A program made the position numbers and the translations under genes. 5,924 bases of DNA from Planctomycetota bacterium (GTDB lineage: Bacteria > Planctomycetota > MHYJ01 > JACPRB01): positions 1 through 5,924 of the forward strand of contig JACQFK010000139.1 of assembly GCA_016200125.1 (NCBI GenBank), read 5' to 3'. Shown here in pieces: positions 1-5,924 of this stretch. Under the pieces are notes generated by a model. The model searched no databases. It saw only the letters and a program-made list of their open reading frames with translations, and had not been told where the DNA came from. How positions within the stretch are numbered: the first letter of the stretch is position 1; every line of letters starts with the position of its first letter.

Positions 1-404
1 AAGGCCACGAGGGTCGTCGCGGCGAGCGCCCAGGGAACCCAGGGGGGGATCGGCGAGGCCTTCGCCATCAGCACCGTCCTCGACTCCGTGCGGTCGGCCT
101 TCGCAACGGGCTTCGAGTCGGCCTTGGGCGTCACCATGGTGACGGCTTCGCTCTTGGTGCGGGGGTAGTTCTGCTTCCGGTCGATCTGCTGGGTGGCCGC
201 CGCCCTCAGATTCGTCATGAAGAGGTTCGTCGTCTCCAGCGGGCGGGTCTCGTGGAGGGCCTGGAGCGACTGGGTGAAGTGGCGGTACTCGACGGTGCAG
301 GTGGCGCAGGAGCGGAGATGCTCCTCGAGCAGCTGCCGCTCGCCCGACTGCAGCCCGCCGTCGAAGTAGTCCGAGAAGAATTCGGTCGTTTCCTGGCAGT
401 TCAT
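1..404 (-). CDS. Anti-sigma factor with N-terminal zinc finger (zf-HC2/ZAS type), C-terminus beyond the window edge
   Basis: The first 134 residues are visible. Role, from family knowledge: such proteins hold an ECF sigma factor inactive at the membrane and release it on a signal. What is seen: residues 1-50 form a small helical domain with the zinc motif H29-x3-C33-x2-C36 (HLRSCATC) plus C3 near the start, the ligand set of ZAS/zf-HC2 anti-sigma domains. A polar, Lys/Thr/Ser-rich linker spans about residues 55-117. A hydrophobic stretch begins at about 121 (PWVPWALAATTLVA) and runs off the window, probably the transmembrane helix; any periplasmic domain is outside. The ATG at 404 overlaps the stop of the upstream small gene in an ATGA, which implies translational coupling and supports this start. 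It is the last visible gene of the sigma cassette and is expected to bind the sigma factor encoded at 725-1381. Sure of the family; the sigma pairing is inferred from position. Confidence 0.88.
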   Translation of the reverse strand, partial: MNCQETTEFFSDYFDGGLQSGERQLLEEHLRSCATCTVEYRHFTQSLQALHETRPLETTNLFMTNLRAAATQQIDRKQNYPRTKSEAVTMVTPKADSKPVAKADRTESRTVLMAKASPIPPWVPWALAATTLVA

Positions 405-723
405 TTCTTGTCCGGATTCTCCGGCGTTTTCTTTTCCTTCTCGTGCGCCTCCTTGGCCTTCTCCAGGTGATCTCGCGCGCGGCCATCAGCTCCAGCTTGC
501 GGTTCCCGCCCACCGTATAGGCCAGGAGCTTGTTGGTCTGGGTGTCGAAGATCATGAAGGCGTCGGCGGACTGCCCGTAGGTCAGCGTCCCCGCCAGGTA
601 GCGCGTGGACTTGTTGTCGAGGGTGCCCTGCGCGTGGGCGTCCCAGCCGCCCCGCCCCGCGGAGAAGCCGGCGACGGCGCCGAGCAGCAGGACGAAGCAG
701 AACCAGCCGGCCGCGTTCTTCAT
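401..723 (-). pseudogene. Small exported or membrane-anchored protein of unknown function, apparently frameshifted
   Basis: I do not recognise the family. The ATG at 723 follows the sigma-factor TGA by one base, with a GGGGG Shine-Dalgarno-like run (734-730) six bases upstream. Residues 1-32 look like a signal peptide or signal anchor: Lys at position 3, a hydrophobic core WFCFVLLLGAVAGF, then AHAQG, a possible signal peptidase site. The mature part contains LAGTLTYGQSADAFMIFDTQ and NKLLAYTVGGNRKLELMAARE, alternating hydrophobic residues suggestive of a small beta domain outside the cytoplasm. Near 468-476 the frame breaks. The start frame becomes an Arg-rich nonsense tail with no stop before the window edge. 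The frame one base over continues HLEKAKEAHEKEKKTPENPDKK and stops at 403-401, overlapping the anti-sigma ATG. Adding one base gives an intact 107-residue gene. It is either a real pseudogene or a sequencing or assembly error. Between a sigma and an anti-sigma gene, it could be a sensor or accessory protein; that is inference. Confidence 0.7.
466..476 (-). other. Probable site of a one-base deletion (frameshift)
   Basis: On the minus strand the bases read GCGCGCGAGATCACCTGG. Read as GAGGATCACCTG (one extra G) they encode A-R-E-D-H-L-E-K-A and join the signal-peptide half to the Lys/Glu-rich C-terminal half. The distance from the ATG at 723 to the TGA at 401 is 323 bases, exactly one short of a whole number of codons. 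No classic slippery heptamer is visible, so programmed frameshifting is less likely than a lost base in a GG run. Confidence 0.65.
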
Positions 724-724
724 C

Positions 725-1381
725 TCAGGCCCCCATTTTCTTCCAGACATCCTTGAACGCCACCCGGGCCCGCGAGATCCGGGACTTCACCGTGCCCATC
801 GGCAGGTCCAGGATCTGCGCGATCTCGTCGTAGGACAGCCCCTGCACGTCCTTCAGCACCAGGATCTCCCGGTCGTGCGCCTCCAGCAGGTCCAGGGCGC
901 GGTTCACGTTGACCCGCACCTCGTCGTGCTCCAGCCGCACGTCCGGGACCGACGCGGTCGTGTCCGCCTTCACCTGCGGCACGCTCCGGGTCGTGTCCTG
1001 CCCGCCCCTCCAGTCCAGCGACTTCGCCGGGTGCCGCGAGCGGCGCTTGAACTCGTCCTTCGCCAGGTTCGACGCGATCGTGTACAGCCACGTGGAGAAC
1101 TTGGCCGAGTTGTTGTACTCCTGGATCTTCTTGAACACCCGCAGGAAGGTCTCCTGCGCCAGGTCCTCCGCCGTCCTGAAATCCCCCACGAAGCGGAACA
1201 GGAACGAGACGATGGAGTTCTTGTACCTCCCCACCAGGACCTCGAAGCCCAGCATGAGCTCCCCCGACGCGGCGCTCTTGAGCCGCGTCATGAGCTCGTT
1301 GTCGGGCAGCGAGGTCAGATCGTCTCTTCCTGCCATCGGATTACACGACAGAGCCGGCACCCAGGTTCCGACGTCGCTCAT
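725..1381 (-). CDS. ECF-type RNA polymerase sigma factor (sigma-70 family)
   Basis: This 218-residue protein directs RNA polymerase to a dedicated set of promoters. Sigma2 spans about residues 46-117: the -10-binding and core-binding region includes DFRTAEDLAQETFLRVFKKI and FSTWLYTIASNLAKDEFKRR. Sigma4 spans about 158-212: ALDLLEAHDREILVLKDVQG, then the helix-turn-helix LSYDEIAQILDLPMGTVKSR with GTVKSRISRAR as -35 recognition helix. There is no sigma3, as expected for ECF factors. The linker (118-157) carries an 11-residue imperfect duplication. The ATG at 1381 is chosen because AAGGGG (1394-1389) sits seven bases upstream; an in-frame ATG at 1510 lies upstream of the predicted promoter and has no such site, and an inner ATG at 1336 has none either. 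The gene is followed by a small exported protein one base later and then by an anti-sigma factor, so it is the head of a cassette that is probably autoregulated. The target regulon cannot be read from this window. Confidence 0.95.
   Translation of the reverse strand: MSDVGTWVPALSCNPMAGRDDLTSLPDNELMTRLKSAASGELMLGFEVLVGRYKNSIVSFLFRFVGDFRTAEDLAQETFLRVFKKIQEYNNSAKFSTWLYTIASNLAKDEFKRRSRHPAKSLDWRGGQDTTRSVPQVKADTTASVPDVRLEHDEVRVNVNRALDLLEAHDREILVLKDVQGLSYDEIAQILDLPMGTVKSRISRARVAFKDVWKKMGA
932..997 (-). repeat. 33-bp imperfect tandem duplication in the sigma2-sigma4 linker
   Basis: Two adjacent 33-base units (997-965 and 964-932) encode DTTRSVPQVKA and DTTASVPDVRL (residues 129-139 and 140-150). The first nine bases of each unit, GACACGACC, are identical, and the pattern DTT-x-SVP-x-V is kept while other codons have drifted. 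The linker of ECF sigma factors is tolerant of length change, so this is probably an old in-frame duplication. Confidence 0.7.
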
Positions 1382-1388
1382 AATCCGT

Positions 1389-1394
1389 CCCCTT
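1389..1394 (-). promoter_or_regulatory. Ribosome binding site of the sigma factor
   Basis: AAGGGG on the minus strand lies seven bases before the ATG at 1381. It decides the start over the in-frame ATGs at 1510 and 1336, which lack a comparable site. Confidence 0.75.
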
Positions 1395-1417
1395 CTGCGG
1401 TCAATCGCACGAGAAGA

Positions 1418-1444
1418 GACGGCGGAGGGCCCTGCACTGTTCCC
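1418..1444 (-). promoter_or_regulatory. ECF-type promoter upstream of the sigma factor (probable autoregulation)
   Basis: The minus strand reads GGGAAC at 1444-1439 and CGTC at 1421-1418, separated by 17 bases. GGAAC followed after 16-18 bases by CGTC is the general consensus recognised by ECF sigma factors. Transcription would begin near 1410, leaving a leader of about 29 bases that contains the AAGGGG ribosome site. ECF factors commonly drive their own operon, so the sigma factor encoded just downstream is the likely user; this is inferred from position and consensus. Confidence 0.65.
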
Positions 1445-1494
1445 TCCATTCGGACTTCCCCGGCCCGATATTCGGAAGGCCAGCTTAGCAGGAG

Positions 1495-1518
1495 CGGCGC
1501 GCCCCGACAAGCGCGCCG
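1495..1518. repeat. Inverted repeat overlapping the -35 of the efflux gene (candidate operator)
   Basis: CGGCGCG (1495-1501) is mirrored by CGCGCCG (1512-1518) with a 10-base spacer. The repeat is centred on the predicted -35 hexamer (1504-1509) of the divergent efflux gene, where a repressor would block polymerase. The arms are pure G/C in a GC-rich genome, so chance is a real alternative. Confidence 0.35.
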
Positions 1519-1532
1519 AATCGTGGTAGAAT
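1504..1532 (+). promoter_or_regulatory. Sigma-70-like extended -10 promoter of the metal efflux gene, giving a leaderless transcript
   Basis: The -35 element is CCGACA (1504-1509; four of six to TTGACA), followed by a 17-base spacer and then TAGAAT (1527-1532; five of six to TATAAT), with TG at 1524-1525 forming an extended -10. Start of transcription is expected at about 1539-1540, exactly on the ATG at 1540. The -10 overlaps the upstream in-frame ATG at 1531, so that ATG could not be in the mRNA. Confidence 0.6.
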
Positions 1533-1539
1533 GCGGGGG

Positions 1540-2496
1540 ATGTCCGAACAGCACCACCACCCCAAGCTCTCGGAATCGGCGGTCGCCCTGGGCGCCGTCC
1601 GCACCGAGGAGCGCGGCCGCCTGTTCTGGGTCCTCGTCCTCACCCTGGCCGTGATGGCCGGCGAGGCCGTGGGCTTCGTGTTCACCCACTCGCTCGCGGT
1701 GCTGAACGACGCGCTCCACTTCCTGACCCACTTCGTGACGATCGCGCTGTCCTGGCTCGCGATCCTGATCGCCACCCGGCCCGCCCCCCCGGACAAGACC
1801 TACCGCTACTGGCGGCTCGAGGTGCTCGCCAGCCTCGTCAGCGGCATCTCCCTGATCCCCGTCTCGGGCCTCGTGCTCTACGAGGCGGTCGAGCGCTGGT
1901 TCCACCCGGTCGAGATCCACAGCGGCCTGATGCTGATCCTGGGCGGCCTGGGGCTCGCCGTGAACCTCCTCTCCGCCGCGCTCCTCCACCACCACTCGAA
2001 GCACGACCTCAACATCCGCGGCGCCTTCCTCCACATGCTGGCCGACTGCGTCTCCTCCCTCGGCGTCCTCGCGGCGGGCCTGATCGTCCAGTTTACGAAG
2101 TGGGCCCAGGCCGACCCGCTGATCGCGGCGGGCATCAGCATCCTGATCTTCGTCTGGTGCGTCTCGCTCGTGCGCGACTCGGGGCGGATCCTGCTCGAAT
2201 CCGTCCCCGCCCACATGAAGCTCGAGGACATCCAGGCGGGCATGAAGTCGGTCGACGGCGTCCTCGAGGTCCACGACCTCCACGTCTGGACGATCACCTC
2301 GCGCATGTACGCGCTGACCGCCCACGTGCGGCTCCGGGAGGATCTCCCGGTCTCGCAGACGGAGGAGATCTGCGGCCGGCTGAAGAGATTGCTCGACGAG
2401 CGCTGGGAGATCAACCACGCGACGCTGCAGTTCGAGGTGGCCCCGGGCGAGCCGCTCCCCTGCGAGCGCGTGAAGACGAATCGCGAAGGAGAATAG
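1540..2496 (+). CDS. Cation diffusion facilitator (CDF) metal efflux protein
   Basis: This 318-residue inner-membrane antiporter should export a divalent metal from the cytoplasm in exchange for protons. Numbered from the ATG at 1540, six membrane helices are visible at about 28-49, 51-77, 94-118, 129-149, 162-183 and 191-214, followed by the cytoplasmic metallochaperone-like domain (about 219-302) with HDLHVW. The start MSEQHHHP is His-rich, and the loop after TM4 has HHHSKHD. The transport site has H165-x3-D169 in TM5 (HMLAD), as in zinc exporters. TM2 has D57, H60 and H64, so it reads HxxxH where ZitB-like zinc exporters have HxxxD. As far as I recall, DmeF-like cobalt/nickel CDFs also carry His at that place, so the metal is uncertain. 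An alternative ATG at 1531 adds three residues but falls inside the predicted -10. It is divergent from the sigma cassette and converges with the LacI-head gene 21 bases downstream. Confidence 0.93.
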   Translation: MSEQHHHPKLSESAVALGAVRTEERGRLFWVLVLTLAVMAGEAVGFVFTHSLAVLNDALHFLTHFVTIALSWLAILIATRPAPPDKTYRYWRLEVLASLVSGISLIPVSGLVLYEAVERWFHPVEIHSGLMLILGGLGLAVNLLSAALLHHHSKHDLNIRGAFLHMLADCVSSLGVLAAGLIVQFTKWAQADPLIAAGISILIFVWCVSLVRDSGRILLESVPAHMKLEDIQAGMKSVDGVLEVHDLHVWTITSRMYALTAHVRLREDLPVSQTEEICGRLKRLLDERWEINHATLQFEVAPGEPLPCERVKTNREGE

Positions 2497-2517
2497 CGAA
2501 GGGCGGGAGGGGATTCC

Positions 2518-2868
2518 CTACCGGGGTTCCTCGCCGAACTCCTCCCGGAACACGCGCTTGTGGACGCGGTCGAGGAGCGCCCGCGACTCCTTCAGCTCCT
2601 TGAGGATCTCGTCGCGGCCCCAGCCGGGATGTTCGGCGATCTTGTCGAGGACCTCGTCGAGCATCTCCTTCCGGTACTGCATCCGCTTGCCGATCTTGAG
2701 CTTCCGGAAGTCGTAGCCCATCTTCCGGGCGGTCTTGTAGATCCTGTCCTGCACCTCGCGGCTGACGGAGTGGGGAAGCTCCTTGAGCACGGTGCGGACG
2801 AGCTCCATCCCGAGGCCGAGCTCCTGCGCGAGCTGCTTGAGCGTGACTTCCTTCTTCTTGGGAGGCAC
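2518..2868 (-). CDS. Short protein with LacI-type helix-turn-helix head and no ligand-binding domain
   Basis: This 116-residue protein starts at a GTG (2868) and is Lys/Arg-rich. Residues 8-55 match the LacI DNA-binding head: VTLKQLAQELGLGMELVRTV gives helix 1, turn and recognition helix, then SREVQDRIYKTARKMGYDFR gives the third helix and the GY that precedes the hinge. In LacI regulators a sugar-binding domain of about 270 residues follows; here residues 65-116 instead form a charged, probably helical tail (EMLDEVLDKIAEHPGWGRDE and ILKELKESRALLDRVHKRVF). The tail has its own Trp-Gly-Arg-Asp pattern and ends at a clean TAG, so it is unlikely to be a chance truncation of a full regulator. A DNA-binding role is inferred; the tail may dimerise. 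No Shine-Dalgarno is seen before the GTG. The gene is 46 bases downstream of the 97-residue gene and convergent with the efflux gene. Target unknown. Confidence 0.85.
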   Translation of the reverse strand: MPPKKKEVTLKQLAQELGLGMELVRTVLKELPHSVSREVQDRIYKTARKMGYDFRKLKIGKRMQYRKEMLDEVLDKIAEHPGWGRDEILKELKESRALLDRVHKRVFREEFGEEPR

Positions 2869-2876
2869 GGTTCGAG

Positions 2877-2905
2877 ATTCTATAGGTTGGCCCGGGGATC
2901 TTCCA
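2877..2905 (-). promoter_or_regulatory. Possible promoter of the LacI-head gene, near-leaderless
   Basis: TATAGAAT on the minus strand (2884-2877) contains TAGAAT (2882-2877), the same -10 hexamer as before the efflux gene. It lies eight bases before the GTG at 2868, so transcription would start one or two bases from the codon. The -35 at 17 bases (TGGAAG, 2905-2900) is poor. The lack of a Shine-Dalgarno fits a leaderless start, but read-through from the 97-residue gene is also possible. Confidence 0.4.
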
Positions 2906-2914
2906 GAGACTTCT

Positions 2915-3208
2915 TCACAGCCGGCTCAGCTCCGCGAACTTTTCGTCGAACTTCTGCTCGATCATCGACTGGGGGATCGGGATCCAGGACGGGATGTCCG
3001 CGAGGCAGGTCCAGCTCCGCTCTCCCACGGTGAACTCGATCTTCGCGCCGAAGCCCGCCAGCCGCCCCACGTCGTCCGCCCCCGCCTTCTCCCAGGTCGC
3101 CGTCATCCCCTGCGCGGCGCCGCCCAGCAGCTTCTCCAGCTTCTGCTTCACGCCCTCCAGGAACTTGTCGCGGTTCTGGAAGGTCCCCGAGCGTTGGAAG
3201 GAACCCAT
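2915..3208 (-). CDS. 97-residue protein of uncertain family, faintly PHA granule-region-like
   Basis: It is a soluble-looking protein without signal peptide or membrane helix. Residues 10-32 form a charged amphipathic helix (FQNRDKFLEGVKQKLEKLLG). A beta-rich middle follows (MTATWEKAG, then LAGFGAKIEFTVGERSWTCL), then a final helix after WIPIPQSM (IEQKFDEKFAEL). This helix, strands, helix order and the pattern GF-x-A-x-I-x-F-x-V ... IP followed by a C-terminal helix recall the small polyhydroxyalkanoate system proteins (PHA_gran_rgn), but the likeness is weak and from memory. The ATG at 3208 has no visible Shine-Dalgarno. Coding character is supported by low-bias amino acid use and an uninterrupted frame with normal codon preference. 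It lies between the heptamer inverted repeat upstream and the LacI-head gene downstream; if it does belong to PHA biology, the short DNA-binding neighbour could be a regulator, but that is speculation. Confidence 0.72.
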   Translation of the reverse strand: MGSFQRSGTFQNRDKFLEGVKQKLEKLLGGAAQGMTATWEKAGADDVGRLAGFGAKIEFTVGERSWTCLADIPSWIPIPQSMIEQKFDEKFAELSRL

Positions 3209-3221
3209 GACTACGAAGATC

Positions 3222-3322
3222 GAAAGCCGGAAACCGAAAACCGAAGGGGATTCCCCTCCCTCCCCCCCGAGGCGGGGGCGGGGGGCGGCCCTTCCGGTTT
3301 CCGGTTTTCGGTTTTCGGTTTT
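3222..3322. repeat. Heptamer-built inverted repeat with a C-rich/G-rich core
   Basis: The right arm has four 7-base units: CGGTTTC (3295-3301) and CGGTTTT at 3302, 3309 and 3316. The left arm has three degenerate complements: GAAAGCC, GGAAACC and GAAAACC (3222-3242). A perfect 15-base pairing joins 3231-3245 with 3307-3321. The loop contains a GGGGATTCCCC palindrome (3246-3256), a pyrimidine run CCCCTCCCTCCCCCCC (3253-3268) and a purine run GGCGGGGGCGGGGGGCGG (3271-3288) that can pair with it or form G-quadruplex/i-motif structures. It fills the 121-base gap between the zinc-ribbon stop and the 97-residue gene. A transcript of the minus strand could fold a long hairpin here, possibly ending or stabilising the gyrB transcript, but there is no clean U tract. 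Confidence 0.8.
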
Positions 3323-3329
3323 CCCATCT

Positions 3330-3542
3330 TCAGCAGGTTTCCATCTGAAAGAAGGTCCCCATGCGGACGGTGACGACGCGGAGCTTGGCCTTGCACTTGG
3401 GGCAGTCCATCCGCTCGCCCGGCTCGCCCAGGTCGATGATCCCGACCTTCTGGAGCCGCGTGACCTCCGCCATCGGCAGGAGCCCCCCCACCCGGAACTT
3501 CGCCCCGCAGGCGGGACAACTGTTCTTCGCAGTCTGACTCAC
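3330..3542 (-). CDS. Small zinc-ribbon protein downstream of gyrB
   Basis: This 70-residue protein has two paired-cysteine knuckles, C9-P-A-C12 and C47-P-K-C50, each followed by G/K-x-K-x-R-V (CGAKFRVGG and CKAKLRVV), the classic two-knuckle zinc ribbon. About 34 residues separate the knuckles, including a short helix MAEVTRLQKVG. A further C70 ends the protein. It starts at GTG (3542), with GAGAGG four bases before as the ribosome site. Family knowledge only says such ribbons bind zinc and often mediate nucleic acid or protein contact; I cannot assign a function. It lies 45 bases after the gyrB stop in the same direction, so it is probably in the gyrB transcript. Confidence 0.85.
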   Translation of the reverse strand: MSQTAKNSCPACGAKFRVGGLLPMAEVTRLQKVGIIDLGEPGERMDCPKCKAKLRVVTVRMGTFFQMETC

Positions 3543-3559
3543 GGTGCCTCTCGCCCCTA

Positions 3560-3583
3560 TGCTTGATGCTGGGTGCCTGATGC
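3560..3583. repeat. Short direct repeat between gyrB and the zinc-ribbon gene
   Basis: TGCTTGATGC (3560-3569) recurs as TGCCTGATGC (3574-3583), with period 14 and one mismatch. It occupies most of the 45-base gyrB/zinc-ribbon spacer. Like the CGGTTTT heptamers it is a simple, phrase-like intergenic repeat; no function is evident. Confidence 0.5.
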
Positions 3584-3587
3584 TTCC

Positions 3588-5924
<2,337 letters not shown>

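Noticed and set aside
605..1654. A 349-codon plus-strand open frame opposite the sigma-factor cassette
   Set aside because: It is antisense to the sigma factor, is dominated by Arg, Pro, His and Leu, runs through the divergent promoter region and matches no fold; it is a GC-rich shadow.
1378..2418. A 346-codon minus-strand open frame opposite the efflux gene
   Set aside because: Its composition is Asp/Glu/Arg/His-biased, typical of the complement of a GC-rich membrane protein, and it overlaps the well-supported CDF gene throughout.
2497..2517. Search for a bidirectional terminator between the convergent efflux and LacI-head genes
   Set aside because: The 21-base gap has no stem followed by a U tract on either strand.
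2508..2518. AGGGGATTCCC, also present at 3245-3255
   Set aside because: An 11-base match of this kind is expected by chance in a 6-kb GC-biased sequence, and no further similarity flanks the two copies.

Overview
The window is a high-GC bacterial chromosomal segment in which nearly every base is coding. The GyrB sequence, the ECF sigma factor and the codon use show a free-living Gram-negative-type bacterium. The GyrB wording and the sigma factor followed by a small exported protein and a zinc-finger anti-sigma factor are compatible with a Planctomycetota-like or similar deep lineage. That placement is an impression, not a result.

Layout from left to right. Positions 1-1381 hold a minus-strand, tightly packed stress-response cassette: an ECF sigma factor, a small exported or anchored protein of unknown function, and a zinc-binding anti-sigma factor cut off by the window edge. 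The cassette is preceded by a good ECF-type promoter (GGAAC-N17-CGTC), so it probably activates its own transcription. The middle gene carries an apparent one-base deletion. Positions 1382-1539 are a divergent regulatory region. From 1540 a plus-strand cation diffusion facilitator (metal efflux protein) is read, probably as a leaderless mRNA, and its -35 element lies inside an inverted repeat.

The efflux gene converges with a minus-strand gene (2518-2868) for a 116-residue protein that has a LacI-type DNA-binding head but no sugar-binding domain. Upstream of that are a 97-residue protein (2915-3208) faintly like the PHA granule-region family, an intergenic stretch built from CGGTTTT heptamers in inverted orientation around a C-rich/G-rich core (3222-3322), and a 70-residue zinc-ribbon protein (3330-3542). 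The zinc-ribbon gene lies 45 bases downstream of gyrB and probably belongs to its transcript. gyrB fills 3588-5924; its first 30-40 codons lie outside the window.

The sigma cassette, the metal exporter, the orphan HTH protein and gyrB need not be functionally linked. The clearest logic is within the sigma cassette (signal, anti-sigma, sigma, autoregulated promoter). I saw no RNA gene, CRISPR array, insertion sequence or phage gene. The least explained items are the middle gene of the sigma cassette, the orphan LacI-head protein and the heptamer inverted repeat.
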